DNA of 64,000 nucleotides. It comes from Stenotrophomonas maltophilia. GTDB taxonomy: Bacteria; Pseudomonadota; Gammaproteobacteria; Xanthomonadales; Xanthomonadaceae. Where the stretch lies: NCBI RefSeq assembly GCF_900186865.1, contig NZ_LT906480.1, positions 3,366,001-3,430,000 of the forward strand, given 5' to 3'. Shown in pieces: positions 19,042 to 28,931 of the stretch (the stretch's first letter is position 1; every line of letters starts with the position of its first letter). Below the pieces are notes generated by a model. It was not told where the DNA came from, searched no databases, and worked only from the letters and a program-made list of their open reading frames with translations. The position numbers and the translations under genes are program-made.

Positions 19042-20388
19042 ATGTCCTCCACCCTCATCACCAACGCCCGGATGGTCAACGAAGGCCGCACCTTCGACGG
19101 CGACCTGCGCATCGAGAACGGCCGCATCGCGCAGATCGGCAGCGGGCTGGCGCCGCGCGACGGCGAGCAGGTGGTGGATGCGGCCGGACGCTGGCTGCTG
19201 CCCGGCATGATCGATGACCAGGTGCACTTCCGCGAACCGGGCCTGACCCACAAGGGCGACATCGCCAGCGAATCGGCCGCGGCCGTGGCCGGTGGCCTGA
19301 CCAGCTTCATGGACATGCCCAACACCAACCCGCCGACGCTGGATTCGACCATCCTGGAAGCCAAGTACGAGCTCGCGCGCGGCCGCGCCTGGGCCAACTA
19401 TGGCTTCTACCACGGCGCCAGCAATGACAACCTCGACGCGATCCGTGCCCTGGATCCGAAGAAGGCCCCGGGCGTGAAGGTGTTCATGGGTGCTTCGACC
19501 GGCAACATGCTGGTGGACAACCCGGAAACGCTGGATGCGATCTTCCGCGAATGCCCGACCCCGATCATCACGCACTGCGAAGACACGCCGATGATCGATG
19601 CCAACCTGAAGGCCTTCCAGGAAAAGTACGGCGATGCGCTGACCCCTGACATGCATCCGGACATCCGTTCGCGCGAGGCCTGCATCAAGTCGACCCGCCT
19701 GGCGATGTCGCTGGCGCGCAAGCACGGCACCCGCCTGCATGTGCTGCACATCTCCACCGCCGACGAGCTGGCGCTGTTCGAGAAGGGCCCGCTGATCCGC
19801 GCCGACGGCAGCCGCAAGCAGATCACCGCCGAGACCTGCGTGCACTTCCTGCACTTCGCGCGCCCGGACTATGCGACCAAGGGCAACCTGATCAAGTGCA
19901 ACCCGGCCATCAAGGAAGTGTCCGACCGCGAGGCGATCACCGCTGCGCTGGCCGACGACGTGCTGGACGTGCTGGCCACCGACCACGCGCCGCACACCTG
20001 GGAAGAGAAGCAGAAGCCGTACGCGCAGGCACCGTCGGGCCTGCCGCTGGTGCAGTACGCGCTGGTGGCCGCGCTGGAGCGCGTGCACGAAGGCAAGCTG
20101 ACCCGCGAACAGGTGGTGCAGAAATTCGCCCACGCGCCGGCACAGTTGTTCGACGTGGAAGAACGCGGCTTCCTGCGCGAAGGCTACTTCGCCGACCTGG
20201 TGCTTGTGGAAGACGTGCCGTTCACCGTCAAGCGCGAGGACGTGCTGTCCAAGTGCGGCTGGTCGCCGTTCGAAGGCACGACCTTCCGTTCGCGCGTGGC
20301 CTCCACCTGGGTGAACGGCCAGCTGGTGTGGGACGGCAGCAAACTGGTGGGCGAGCCCGCCGGCCAGCGCATGACCTACGACCGCTGA
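19042..20388 (+). CDS. pyrC: Dihydroorotase-like amidohydrolase (PyrC type I)
   Basis: A 448-residue amidohydrolase with the metal-site motifs HCED, HVLHIST and ATDHAPH, and the presumed carboxylated lysine in GVKVFMGAS. Dihydroorotase forms dihydroorotate in pyrimidine synthesis. The usual HxH metal pair near the N-terminus reads QVH here (Gln60, His62 in DDQVHFREPG). The same Gln is known to me from Bacteroidetes-type PyrC annotations, so the enzyme may be active with altered metal binding. ATG at 19042 has AGGA upstream. The stop overlaps the next gene. Confidence 0.85.
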   Translation: MSSTLITNARMVNEGRTFDGDLRIENGRIAQIGSGLAPRDGEQVVDAAGRWLLPGMIDDQVHFREPGLTHKGDIASESAAAVAGGLTSFMDMPNTNPPTLDSTILEAKYELARGRAWANYGFYHGASNDNLDAIRALDPKKAPGVKVFMGASTGNMLVDNPETLDAIFRECPTPIITHCEDTPMIDANLKAFQEKYGDALTPDMHPDIRSREACIKSTRLAMSLARKHGTRLHVLHISTADELALFEKGPLIRADGSRKQITAETCVHFLHFARPDYATKGNLIKCNPAIKEVSDREAITAALADDVLDVLATDHAPHTWEEKQKPYAQAPSGLPLVQYALVAALERVHEGKLTREQVVQKFAHAPAQLFDVEERGFLREGYFADLVLVEDVPFTVKREDVLSKCGWSPFEGTTFRSRVASTWVNGQLVWDGSKLVGEPAGQRMTYDR

Positions 20389-21236
20389 TGCGCGCGGCTC
20401 TATTTACCGGGGCGCTGCTGCTGGCGGCACCCCTGCTCAGCGTACCGTCGGCTCACGCGCAGGATGCCATCGGCAGCCTGATCGACAGCCGCGTGGTGTT
20501 CCCGGCCAGTGCGTCGCAGGGCGCACTGGTGATCGGCAAGGTTCCCGCCGGCAGCCGCGTGCAGTACGCCGGTCGCCAGCTGCGGGTGAGCGGCTACGGC
20601 AGCGTGGTGTTCGGCATCGGCCGCGACGAGAAGGGACCATTGCGCGTGCAGGTGCAGCGCCCTGATGGCGGCAGCGAGACCGCGACCATTGCGGTGACGC
20701 CGCGCGACTGGCCCACCGAGCGGGTCAACGGCGTGCCGCCGAAGACGGTCAATCCGCCGCCGGCGATTGCCGAGCGGATCAAACGCGAACAGGCGCAGGT
20801 GACCGCCGTGCGTGCCCGCGATGACGACCGCACCGACTTCACCCAGACCTTCATCTGGCCGGTGCAGGGCCGCATCAGCGGTCGCTTCGGCAATGCGCGC
20901 GTGTACAACGGGCAGCCCGGTGCCGGTCATTCCGGCATGGACATCGCGGTACCGACCGGCACGCCGGTGAAGGCACCGGCCGCCGGCATCGTCACCTTCG
21001 CCGGGCCGGACCTGTACCTGACCGGCGGTACGCTGCTGCTCGACCACGGTTTCGGGGTCAGCTCCAACTTCCTGCACCTGTCGCGCATCGACGTAAAAGT
21101 TGGCGACCGTGTGGAACAAGGCCAGGTGATCGCCGCGGTCGGCGCCACCGGCCGCGCCACCGGCCCGCACCTGCATTGGGGCATGAACTGGTTCGATACC
21201 CGTATCGATCCGCTACTGGTACTGGAACGCAAATAA
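20388..21236 (+). CDS. M23 (LytM) family peptidoglycan endopeptidase
   Basis: A 282-residue exported protein with signal peptide at 1-25 (ALFTGALLLAAPLL…SAHAQ), a beta-rich N-terminal domain and a C-terminal LytM domain. The zinc ligands sit in HSGMDIAVPTGTPV and GPHLHWGM (HxH). Such enzymes cut peptide cross-links in peptidoglycan. The start overlaps the stop of the pyrC-like gene (TGATG). Confidence 0.92.
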   Translation: MRAALFTGALLLAAPLLSVPSAHAQDAIGSLIDSRVVFPASASQGALVIGKVPAGSRVQYAGRQLRVSGYGSVVFGIGRDEKGPLRVQVQRPDGGSETATIAVTPRDWPTERVNGVPPKTVNPPPAIAERIKREQAQVTAVRARDDDRTDFTQTFIWPVQGRISGRFGNARVYNGQPGAGHSGMDIAVPTGTPVKAPAAGIVTFAGPDLYLTGGTLLLDHGFGVSSNFLHLSRIDVKVGDRVEQGQVIAAVGATGRATGPHLHWGMNWFDTRIDPLLVLERK

Positions 21237-21252
21237 CGCGCGCAATGCGCTT

Positions 21253-21317
21253 TGGTGGGTGCCAACCTTGGTCGGCACAACCTCACAGAGCTTGCGGACC
21301 AAGGTCCGCACCCACCA
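21253..21317. repeat. SMAG-like inverted pair at a convergent junction
   Basis: The pair TGGTGGGTGCCAACCTTGGT … GGTCCGCACCCACCA contains two diverged hairpin units (ccaaccttggtcgg and cggaccaaggtccg). It separates the M23 peptidase gene from the convergent synthase-like gene. Confidence 0.6.
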
Positions 21318-21341
21318 GAAGCAGTCAACAGCGCCGATCGA

Positions 21342-22046
21342 TCAACCGCGCGCAGCCCACCACACGCGCAACAAGGTGCGCACCGGGGTCGCTTCAATCG
21401 GCTTGCCTGCGGCCTGCGCGGCCACACGGGCGCGCGCCAGGCTGGACCACACACGGCGTGGGCGCGGGCCGGGCACGCGCATGCCCCAGCCCTTCAACAG
21501 ATGCTGCGCCCAGCGCTGTGCAGCCGTGCTGGCATCACCGTCCAGCAGGCTGCGCGGTACACCGGCCACGCCGGCGTCCTGCAGGCGCTGGGCCAGGGTC
21601 TGCAACTGCACCGCGCGACCGGCACCGGTGCGCGGCTTGTCCGCGAACAAGGCCGCCTCGACCGCAGCCACGGCTTCAGCGTAGTTGGCCAGCGCACGCT
21701 CGGCACTGGCGGCGTCCAGCGCGACGGTGCGTGCTTCAACCAGATCCGGCAACGCCTCGGCCAACTGCGCCCACGGCGCACGCACCGGCTCCAGCAGACG
21801 GCCCAGTGGATGGCGCGAACGATGCCCGGCCCAGCTGCGCAGTTCCTCGCCCCACCATGCCAGCTTGGCATCGGCCGGCAGCGGATCGCCGCCGGTATTG
21901 AGCATGTCGTCGAACTCCTGCAGCAGCGCGAACCACGCCACGGCAAGTTCGCGTTGCGATTCGGCCACGAACGGGGCGGCCACCGACCATTCCGGCCAAC
22001 GGCTGCGCCACTTGTCGAGGAAACTGTCCAGCGCGGTACTGCTCAC
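21342..22046 (-). CDS. Squalene/phytoene synthase family protein
   Basis: A 234-residue helical protein with GTG start at 22046 and TAAGGAA upstream. The pattern AVAWFALLQEFDDML…AKLAWWGEELRSW…RHPLGRLLEP is that of squalene/phytoene synthases and the related NDUFAF6-like proteins. The typical catalytic Asp-rich pairs are not complete, so it may not be a prenyl-transferring enzyme. It is the last gene of the mtaD-ubiG-gph group, with an 11-base gap after gph. Confidence 0.75.
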   Translation of the reverse strand: MSSTALDSFLDKWRSRWPEWSVAAPFVAESQRELAVAWFALLQEFDDMLNTGGDPLPADAKLAWWGEELRSWAGHRSRHPLGRLLEPVRAPWAQLAEALPDLVEARTVALDAASAERALANYAEAVAAVEAALFADKPRTGAGRAVQLQTLAQRLQDAGVAGVPRSLLDGDASTAAQRWAQHLLKGWGMRVPGPRPRRVWSSLARARVAAQAAGKPIEATPVRTLLRVWWAARG

Positions 22047-22057
22047 TACGTGATTCC

Positions 22058-22753
22058 TTACGGCTGGGCCGGGGCTGCCGGCCGGGTCGGCCAGAGACTG
22101 GCCAGTTGCAGAAGTTCGGCGTTCTCGACCAGCACGTCGGCCTGCCAGGCCAGCGGGTCGTCGCTGTGCAGGCGGTAGCCCCACAGCGCCGCCACCGACG
22201 GCATGGCGGCAGCGCGTGCGGCGATGATGTCGCGCTCGTCGTCACCCACGTACACGCAGTCTTCGGCGGCGATGCCGATCGCCTGTGCGGCGTGCAGCAG
22301 CGGCAACGGATGAGGCTTGCGTTCGGCCAGGCTGTCACCACCGACCAGTACTGCACAGCGCTGCTGCCAGCCGTGCTGCGGCAGGATCAAGCGCGCCAGG
22401 TATTCAGGCTTGTTGGTGACGATGCCCCACACCGTACCGGCCTCATCCAGCGCGGCAAGCATGCCGGCCACGCCGTCGAACAGCACTGCGTGCTGGCCGA
22501 TCAACGCTTCATAGCGCTGCAGGAATTCCGGGATCAGTGCATCGCGCGCAGCGGCATCCAGGTCCGGGAACGCGGCCGAGACCATCGCCCGCGAGCCCTT
22601 CGACACCACCGGGCGCAGTGCGGCCGGATCGATGGGTGCACGACCACGTTCGGCCAGCATCGCGTTGCAGGTGGCGACGAAGTCCGGCGCGCTGTCCAGC
22701 AACGTGCCATCCAGGTCGAACAGCACCGCACGCGGGAAGCGGGCGGAGGTCAT
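22058..22753 (-). CDS. gph: Phosphoglycolate phosphatase (HAD family)
   Basis: A 231-residue HAD hydrolase. Motif I is [11 protein letters not shown] at residues 11-21, motif II IVTNKP and motif [12 protein letters not shown]. Gph removes phosphoglycolate formed in DNA repair and Rubisco side reactions. The start overlaps the ubiG stop (ATGA). In xanthomonads and pseudomonads ubiG and gph are often adjacent, which supports the specific name over the broad HAD family. Confidence 0.9.
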   Translation of the reverse strand: MTSARFPRAVLFDLDGTLLDSAPDFVATCNAMLAERGRAPIDPAALRPVVSKGSRAMVSAAFPDLDAAARDALIPEFLQRYEALIGQHAVLFDGVAGMLAALDEAGTVWGIVTNKPEYLARLILPQHGWQQRCAVLVGGDSLAERKPHPLPLLHAAQAIGIAAEDCVYVGDDERDIIAARAAAMPSVAALWGYRLHSDDPLAWQADVLVENAELLQLASLWPTRPAAPAQP

Positions 22754-23466
22754 GCCGGCTTGACCGCGTAGGCCAGGTAGTTGATGTCGGTGCGGCTGCT
22801 CAGGCGGGCGTGGTTGCGCCACGGCTCGTAGGCCATGCCGCTGACGTCCACCAGCTGCATGTCGGCCTCGCGCAGCCAGCGCGCCAGCTCGGCCGGCTTG
22901 ATGAATTCCTGGTAGTGGTGCGTGCCCTTGGGCAGCAGCCGCGCCACGTACTCGGCACCGACAATCGCCACTGCGAAGGCGGCAGCGGTGCGGTTGATGG
23001 TCGACAGGAACAGGTGGCCGCCCGGCTTCAGCAGGCGCTTGCAGGCCTCGATGATCGCGCCCGGGTCCGGCACGTGCTCCAGCATTTCCATGCAGGTCAC
23101 CACATCGAAGCTGCCCGGCTGCTCGGCGGCCAGGTCCTCGGCGGCCTGCACCCGGTAATCGACCTTGGCGCCGCTTTCCAGCGCATGCAGGCGCGCGACC
23201 TTGACCAGCTCCGGGGCCAGGTCGATGGCGGTGACGTCGGCGCCGGCCTGGGCCAGCGCTTCGCTCAACAGGCCGCCACCGCAACCGATGTCGAGTACGC
23301 GTGCGCCGCGCAGCGGAACGCGGTCGGCCACGTATTTCAGGCGCACCGGGTTCAGCGCATGCAGCGGCTTCTGCGGGCCGTCAGCGTCCCACCAGCGGTT
23401 GGCCAGCGCGGCGAACTTGTCCAGCTCGGCCTGATCGAAATTGGAGGAAGCGTGGGGGGCAGTCAT
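22750..23466 (-). CDS. ubiG: Ubiquinone biosynthesis O-methyltransferase UbiG
   Basis: A 238-residue SAM-dependent methyltransferase performing both O-methylations of ubiquinone synthesis. SAM motif I is [16 protein letters not shown]. The family segments [14 protein letters not shown] and [12 protein letters not shown] are present. ATG at 23466 has AAGGA upstream. It is coupled to gph by a 4-base overlap. Confidence 0.96.
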   Translation of the reverse strand: MTAPHASSNFDQAELDKFAALANRWWDADGPQKPLHALNPVRLKYVADRVPLRGARVLDIGCGGGLLSEALAQAGADVTAIDLAPELVKVARLHALESGAKVDYRVQAAEDLAAEQPGSFDVVTCMEMLEHVPDPGAIIEACKRLLKPGGHLFLSTINRTAAAFAVAIVGAEYVARLLPKGTHHYQEFIKPAELARWLREADMQLVDVSGMAYEPWRNHARLSSRTDINYLAYAVKPA

Positions 23467-23491
23467 GAGGGAGTCCTTGCGGCGCCGGGGT

Positions 23492-24835
23492 TCAGGCGCG
23501 GATATGACGGATGCGCTCGCGCCACTGGCGCGCGTTGGCGATGATGCCCGGCAGGTCCATGCCGACCAGCTCGCGCTGCACCAGCTTCGGCTTGCCGGCG
23601 ATCCAGACGTCGCTGACCTGCTGGCGGCCGGTGGCGTACACCAGTTGCGACAGCACGTTGTGCAGCGGCTGGGTTTCCAGTGCGGACAGGTCGACGCAGA
23701 CCAGGTCGGCCTGCTTGCCGACTTCGATCGAACCGATGCGCTCGCCGAAGCCCAGCGCGCGGGCACCGCCCAGGGTGGACGCGCGCAGCGTGGTTGCCGC
23801 GTCCAGCGCGGTGGCGTCATCGGCCACGGCCTTGGCCAGAATCGCCGCGGTGCGGTTCTCGCTGAACATGTCCAGGTCGTTGTTGCTGGCGCAGCCGTCG
23901 GTGCCGATCGCCAGGTTCACGCCGGCGCGCTGCAGGGCGCAGGCCGGGCAGAAACCGGAGGCGAGCTTCAGGTTCGATTCTGGGCAATGCACCACGCTGA
24001 CGCCACGCTCGGCGCACAGGTGGATTTCCGCATCGGTCAGCTGGGTCATGTGCACCGCGATCAGGCGGTCGTTGACCAGGCCGAGGCGATCCAGCCGCGC
24101 CAGCGGGCGCTGGCCGTGCAGCTTGATCGAATCGTTGATCTCCTGCGCGGTCTCGTGGGTGTGCAGGTGCACCTGCATGTCGAGCTGGTCGGACAGCATC
24201 CGCACCCGCTCGAAGTTGGCATCGTTGACCGTATACGGCGCATGCGGCGCGAACGCGGTGCCGATCAGTGGATCGGTGCGCCACTGGTCATGCAGTTCAC
24301 CGGCCTTGGCGAAGTACTCATCGTCGGTCTTGGCCCAGGCAGTGGGGAAATCGATGATGACCGCGCCGACCAGCGCGCGGAAACCATGCTTCTTGTAAAC
24401 GGCGGCCTGCACATCGCCGAAGAAGTAGTTCTCGTTGGCGCAGGTGGTGCCGCCGCGCAGCATCTCGGCGATGGCCAGGGTGGTGCCGTCGGCGACGAAT
24501 TCGGGGCCGATCACCGCCGCTTCCACCGGCCAGATGTGCTGCTGCAGCCAGGTCATCAGCGGCAGGTCGTCGGCGACGCCGCGCAGCAGGGTCATCGGGT
24601 TGTGCGTGTGCGCATTGACCAGGCCCGGCATCAGCGCCGCCTCGGGGCGGCTGACCACCTGGGTGGCGCGGAACCGTGCGCGCGCCTCGGTACGCGGCAG
24701 GATGGCCACGATCTCGCTGCCACGCACGGCAACGGCATGGTCTTCCAGCACCACCGCATGCGGCTCGATCGGAACGACGTAACCGGCTTCGATGAGCAGG
24801 TCGCAGGCTTCGGGGAGGTGCGGGCTATCGCTCAT
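23492..24835 (-). CDS. mtaD: 5-methylthioadenosine/S-adenosylhomocysteine deaminase (TRZ/ATZ family)
   Basis: A 447-residue amidohydrolase with NAHTHNPM (HxH metal pair), HLHTHET, and TDGCASNN (metal Asp). Together with the length, these point to MtaD, which deaminates MTA or SAH. It is directly upstream of ubiG, a SAM user that makes SAH, so a SAH-disposal role fits. Its leader (24836-25035) is packed with hairpins. Close relatives act on other purine or triazine substrates, so substrate is an inference. Confidence 0.88.
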   Translation of the reverse strand: MSDSPHLPEACDLLIEAGYVVPIEPHAVVLEDHAVAVRGSEIVAILPRTEARARFRATQVVSRPEAALMPGLVNAHTHNPMTLLRGVADDLPLMTWLQQHIWPVEAAVIGPEFVADGTTLAIAEMLRGGTTCANENYFFGDVQAAVYKKHGFRALVGAVIIDFPTAWAKTDDEYFAKAGELHDQWRTDPLIGTAFAPHAPYTVNDANFERVRMLSDQLDMQVHLHTHETAQEINDSIKLHGQRPLARLDRLGLVNDRLIAVHMTQLTDAEIHLCAERGVSVVHCPESNLKLASGFCPACALQRAGVNLAIGTDGCASNNDLDMFSENRTAAILAKAVADDATALDAATTLRASTLGGARALGFGERIGSIEVGKQADLVCVDLSALETQPLHNVLSQLVYATGRQQVSDVWIAGKPKLVQRELVGMDLPGIIANARQWRERIRHIRA

Positions 24836-24879
24836 GCGGGCTCACTGGCTGGGGGGCGGCGAGATACTTCTGGGGACAC

Positions 24880-25039
24880 GCCCCTGAGTCAGGGGCTGCC
24901 GCGAAGCGGCGGGGTCTGGAGACCCGTGAAGCGGGGGCCCATGATCTGCCGAAGCAGATCATGGGAGCGCCAGCGCGAATGCGATGGCGCGTATCCGGCC
25001 AGCGGCCGTCACTACCGTAATCCGGCTGCGCCGGATTAC
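24880..25039. repeat. Cluster of consecutive hairpins between mtaD and efp
   Basis: Several stem-loops follow each other: gcccctgagtcaggggc (24880-24896), gccgcgaagcggc (24898-24910), gggtctggagaccc (24912-24925), a 12-bp stem cccatgatctgc/gcagatcatggg with CGAA loop (24938-24965), gcgcca/tggcgc (24967-24990), a SMAG-like unit ending CACTACC (about 24991-25016), and gtaatccgg/ccggattac (25017-25039). The last overlaps the efp stop codon. The cluster is the 5' leader of mtaD and the 3' end of efp. Confidence 0.7.
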
Positions 25040-25602
25040 TTGACGCGTGCGGAGTATTCGCCCGAACGGGTGTCGACGCGGATCACTTCGTCCTGGTTCA
25101 CGAACAGCGGCACGCGGACCACGGCGCCGGTTTCCAGGGTGGCCGGCTTGCCGCCGCCGCCCGAGGTGTCGCCACGGACGCCCGGATCGGTTTCGGTGAT
25201 CTTCAGCTCGACGAAGTTCGGCGGCTGCACGAAGATCGGCTCACCGTTCCACAGGGTGACCACGCAGGACTCCTCGCCCTTCAGCCACTTCTCGGCGCCG
25301 CCCATGCCGGCCTTGGTGGCCTGGACCTGCTCGAAGGATTCCGGGTCCATGAAGTGCCAGTACTCGCCGTCGCTGTACATGAAGTTCATGTCGGTATCGA
25401 CGACGTCGGCTGCATCCAGCGAGTCGGTCGACTTCATGGTCACTTCCTGGGTACGGCCGTCCTTGATCAGGCGGTACTTCACGCGGGTGAAGGCCTGGCC
25501 CTTGCCCGGCTTGACGTATTCGGTGTCGATGATGACGGCCGGTTGGTTGTTGACCAGGATCTTCATCCCGTTCTTGACGTCGTTCATGCCGTAGCTGGCC
25601 AT
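25036..25602 (-). CDS. efp: Translation elongation factor P
   Basis: A 188-residue EF-P that rescues ribosomes stalled at polyproline. Start ATG at 25602 has AGGAG upstream; an ATG 21 bases further up lacks this. The modification loop reads VKPGKGQAF, with a lysine at the position that EpmA/EpmB beta-lysylate in E. coli, not the arginine used by the EarP pathway. This agrees with the adjacent divergent epmB gene. Confidence 0.97.
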   Translation of the reverse strand: MASYGMNDVKNGMKILVNNQPAVIIDTEYVKPGKGQAFTRVKYRLIKDGRTQEVTMKSTDSLDAADVVDTDMNFMYSDGEYWHFMDPESFEQVQATKAGMGGAEKWLKGEESCVVTLWNGEPIFVQPPNFVELKITETDPGVRGDTSGGGGKPATLETGAVVRVPLFVNQDEVIRVDTRSGEYSARVK

Positions 25603-25698
25603 GCGTAAACTCCTGAGTGGCAAAAACGCCGCGGGTGCGGCGAGCCGTTAGAATGGAAAGCCCACCGGATGCCGGTGGGCGACTGTTTTTCTGCCCCC

Positions 25699-26739
25699 AT
25701 GATAACCGCAGGCCCCCTCTCCATGCAGCTTTCCGCCTTCCCCCGGCCCCAGTCGCCAGGCGCGCCCGCGCGCTGGCAGCAGCTCTGGCGCCAGGCACTG
25801 CGCGACCCGCAGGCGCTGCTGGCCCGGCTGCAGCTGGACCCGGCGGCACTGGGCGTCTCCGAAGCGGCCATGGCCCAGTTCGCGCTGCGCGTGCCGGAGG
25901 GGTTCGTGGCCCGCATGCGCAAGGGTGATCCGGCCGATCCCCTGCTGCGCCAGGTGCTGCCGATCGATGAGGAAATGCGTCCCGCGCCCGGGTTCAGCTT
26001 CGATGCGGTAGGCGACGGGGCGGCGAAGAAGGCCACCGGCGTCATCCAGAAGTACCGTGGCCGCGCCCTGCTGGTGGCGACGGGCAGCTGTGCGATCAAC
26101 TGCCGCTACTGCTTCCGCCGCCACTTCGACTATGGCGCGGAGAACGCCGCCAAGGGTGGCTGGCAGGAAGCCGTAGCCGCCATCGCCGCCGACCCGGACA
26201 TCGACGAGGTGATCCTGTCCGGCGGTGACCCGCTGTCGCTGGCCACGCACAAGCTGGTCGAGCTGACCGACGCCCTGCGCGCGATCCCGCATATCCGCCG
26301 CCTGCGCATCCATACCCGGCTGCCGATCGTGCTGCCCGAGCGCGTGGACGATGAACTGGTCTCCTGGCTGGGCAGCCTGCCGTGGCCGCTGGCGATCGTG
26401 GTGCACGCCAACCATGCCAATGAATTCGATGCCAGCGTGGACGCGGCGATGGCCCGCCTGCGCGGCATCGGCGCCCAGCTGCTGAACCAGGCGGTATTGC
26501 TGCGCGGGGTCAACGACAGCGTGCAGGCCCTGCAGGACCTGAGCGAGCGCAGCTTCGCCGCCGGCGTGCTGCCCTACTACCTGCACCAGCTGGACCGGGT
26601 CGAAGGTGTGGCCCACTTCGAAGTGGACGACACCCGGGCCAAGGCATTGATTGCCGGGTTGACCGCGCGCCTGTCCGGCTATCTGGTCCCGAAGCTGGTA
26701 CGCGAACTGCCCGGCGACCCGAGCAAGCGCCCGGTGTAA
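25699..26739 (+). CDS. epmB: EpmB, EF-P lysine 2,3-aminomutase
   Basis: A 346-residue radical-SAM enzyme that makes (R)-beta-lysine for EF-P modification. The cluster motif is CAINCRYC, followed by FRRHFDY. The conserved stretches FALRVP, DPLLRQVL, SGGDPL and VLPYYLHQLDRV match E. coli EpmB closely. ATG at 25699 is used; ATG at 25723 is an alternative. It is divergent from efp, which encodes its final target. Confidence 0.95.
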   Translation: MITAGPLSMQLSAFPRPQSPGAPARWQQLWRQALRDPQALLARLQLDPAALGVSEAAMAQFALRVPEGFVARMRKGDPADPLLRQVLPIDEEMRPAPGFSFDAVGDGAAKKATGVIQKYRGRALLVATGSCAINCRYCFRRHFDYGAENAAKGGWQEAVAAIAADPDIDEVILSGGDPLSLATHKLVELTDALRAIPHIRRLRIHTRLPIVLPERVDDELVSWLGSLPWPLAIVVHANHANEFDASVDAAMARLRGIGAQLLNQAVLLRGVNDSVQALQDLSERSFAAGVLPYYLHQLDRVEGVAHFEVDDTRAKALIAGLTARLSGYLVPKLVRELPGDPSKRPV

Positions 26740-26748
26740 TTCCGTAGC

Positions 26749-26787
26749 GGGGGTCATCCCTTTTCCTGCGGAAAAGGGATGACCCCC
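26749..26787. repeat. 39-base perfect palindrome (GGGGTCA…TGACCCC hairpin family)
   Basis: An 18-bp perfect stem with a TGC loop: gggggtcatcccttttcc, tgc, ggaaaagggatgaccccc. It lies between the convergent epmB and GGDEF/EAL genes and has no U-run. It shares outer and inner stem segments with the hairpin at 46040-46080, while the middle of the stem differs with compensating changes. Confidence 0.85.
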
Positions 26788-26804
26788 GGCACAACGTCAA
26801 TCGG

Positions 26805-28931
26805 TCAAACGCCCGATTCGATCATCCGCACCACTTCGGTGGCAGTGACCGGGTGGCTCAGCCAGTAGCCCTGCCCCAGATCGCAGCCGCGCTGCGCCAG
26901 CAGCTCGAACTGCGCCTGCTGCTCGATGCCCTCGGCCACCACCGTGATGCCCAGCGCGTGGGCCATGGCGATGATCGCCGTGGTCAATGCGAGGTCGTCG
27001 GGATCCCGCTGCATGTCGGCCACGAAGCTCTTGTCGATCTTCACGCCGTCCACCGGCACCTGGCGCAGGTGGCTCAAGCCGGAGAAGCCGGTGCCGAAGT
27101 CGTCCAGCCATACCTTCACGCCGGTGCGGTGAAGCTTGTCCAGCAGCTGCGCGGCGACCATCTCGTCACCGATCACCGCGGTCTCGGTCAGCTCCAGATG
27201 CAGGCGCGACGCTGGCAGCCCGGACTCATGCAGGCATTGCGCGACCAGCGCCGGCAGTTCGCCGCCGCGCAGCTGCCGCGGTGACACGTTCACCGACACG
27301 AACAGGTCGTCCCCGGCCGCCCCGCGCGGCCACTGCGAGGCCTCCATGCAGGCCGCACGCAGTACTTTCGGGCCGATGATCTCGATCAGACCACTCTGCT
27401 CGGCCACCTCGATGAACACCGATGGCGGAATCGTGCCCAGGGTCGGATGCTGCCAGCGCAGCAGCACTTCGACGCCGACCATGCGGCGGTCGCGCATGCG
27501 GAAGATCGGCTGGTAGGCCAGGCGCAGTTCGCCGCGCTCCCAGGCCCCGCGCAGCTCCTGTTCCATATGCACGCGACGTTCGACCGCGTGTTCCATCGCC
27601 CGGCTGTAGTAGCGATAGCAGTTCTTGCCGGCCATCTTCGCCTGGTACATGGCGATGTCGCCGTTTTTCAACAGGGTGGTCGCATCGGCCGCATCGTCGG
27701 GGAACAGGGTCACGCCGATCGAGGTGCCCAGAAACAGCTCCCTGCCCTGCACCACCAGCGGCCTGCCCAGCTCGCGCACCAGCACTTCGGCCAGCAGCCG
27801 CGCGTTGGCGGCCACATCACCGTCGCCCACCAGGATCACGAACTCGTCACCGCCGAAGCGGGCCAGCAGGGCCTCGTCGCCGCCTGCCTCCGCAACGGCG
27901 CGGCCGATGCGCTGTGCGAACTGCAGCAACGCCTCGTCACCGGCCTCATGGCCAAGCGTGTCGTTGACCCGCTTGAAATCGTCGATGTCGGCGAACAGCA
28001 GGCCCAACCGGTGATTGGCGGCACGCGCGGCCATCAGCCGATGGTCCAGCGCTTCGCGGAATGCCAGCCGGTTGGTCAGCCCGGTCAGCGCGTCGGTATA
28101 GGCCATGCGCCGCACTTCACGGTCATGGCGGGCGATCGCATCGCGCATGCGGGCGAAGCCGCGCACCAGCTCACCCACTTCGTCATCACGGGTGTTCTCG
28201 GCCAGGGGCGTCTGGTAGTCACCGGCCTCGATGCGGCGCGCGGCCGCGGCCAGATCGCGGATCGGCGCGACCAGCGTGCGCTGCACGTACAGGATCACCA
28301 CCACGCCGATCACCACCAGCAACCCCAGCATCAGCAGCAACCAACCCAGGTGGCGGCTGCCGACCAGTTGCAGGCGCTCGCCAAGGGTGGCGTTGGCCGC
28401 CTGCTCGCGTTGCTGTACTTCGTCCAGCGCCATGCCGACGCGGACGCCGCCTATGCGCTGGTTGCCGACCATGATCGGCATCGTGTTGTCCAGCACCTTC
28501 GGCGATTCCTGCACCAGCAAGGCCTGCGCCGCCGCAGCCTTGGGTGCCAGGGGATCGGCCATCGGCTGGCCGAATCCCGGGACCTCGACCGAGCCGTCGT
28601 GCACCAGCCGGCCGCGCTCGTCGAACACCAGTACATAGCGCACCACCGGCTGTCGCGCCGTGCTGCGCACCAGCACGCCGACCTGGTCCAGGTCGCGGTA
28701 ATACAGCGGGTTGGCCAGCGCATCGGACAACTCGCGCGCCATCGCCTCGCCGCGGCTGCGCACGCTGCGGTCGAACAATTCATGGATGACGCCACCGCTG
28801 AGGGTGCGCACCTCGCTCTGCATCGCCGTCTGGCGCCCCAGCAGCACCGCCAGAATGGCGACCACCACGACCATCGCTCCGCCCATCGCCAGCAGGAACC
28901 GGGCCTGCATCCCCGAGCCGAGCCACTTCAT
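26805..28931 (-). CDS. Membrane GGDEF/EAL protein (c-di-GMP cyclase/phosphodiesterase)
   Basis: A 708-residue protein with TM1 at about 10-32, a periplasmic sensor region (33-193), TM2 at about 195-217, HAMP (about 217-270), GGDEF domain with intact GGDEF at 360-364, and EAL domain. The EAL motif reads EVL (488-490), keeping the metal-binding Glu. DDFGTGFSGL, KIDKSFV and AEGIE are intact, so both activities are possible. No RxxD inhibitory site precedes GGDEF. The start overlaps the stop of a PhnD-like binding protein gene (ATGA). This suggests the binding protein feeds a signal to the periplasmic domain. Confidence 0.93.
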   Translation of the reverse strand: MKWLGSGMQARFLLAMGGAMVVVVAILAVLLGRQTAMQSEVRTLSGGVIHELFDRSVRSRGEAMARELSDALANPLYYRDLDQVGVLVRSTARQPVVRYVLVFDERGRLVHDGSVEVPGFGQPMADPLAPKAAAAQALLVQESPKVLDNTMPIMVGNQRIGGVRVGMALDEVQQREQAANATLGERLQLVGSRHLGWLLLMLGLLVVIGVVVILYVQRTLVAPIRDLAAAARRIEAGDYQTPLAENTRDDEVGELVRGFARMRDAIARHDREVRRMAYTDALTGLTNRLAFREALDHRLMAARAANHRLGLLFADIDDFKRVNDTLGHEAGDEALLQFAQRIGRAVAEAGGDEALLARFGGDEFVILVGDGDVAANARLLAEVLVRELGRPLVVQGRELFLGTSIGVTLFPDDAADATTLLKNGDIAMYQAKMAGKNCYRYYSRAMEHAVERRVHMEQELRGAWERGELRLAYQPIFRMRDRRMVGVEVLLRWQHPTLGTIPPSVFIEVAEQSGLIEIIGPKVLRAACMEASQWPRGAAGDDLFVSVNVSPRQLRGGELPALVAQCLHESGLPASRLHLELTETAVIGDEMVAAQLLDKLHRTGVKVWLDDFGTGFSGLSHLRQVPVDGVKIDKSFVADMQRDPDDLALTTAIIAMAHALGITVVAEGIEQQAQFELLAQRGCDLGQGYWLSHPVTATEVVRMIESGV

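Noticed and set aside
24836-25035. SAH or SAM riboswitch in the mtaD leader
   Set aside because: The conserved cores of known SAH/SAM riboswitches are not recognised; hairpins resemble dispersed repeats.
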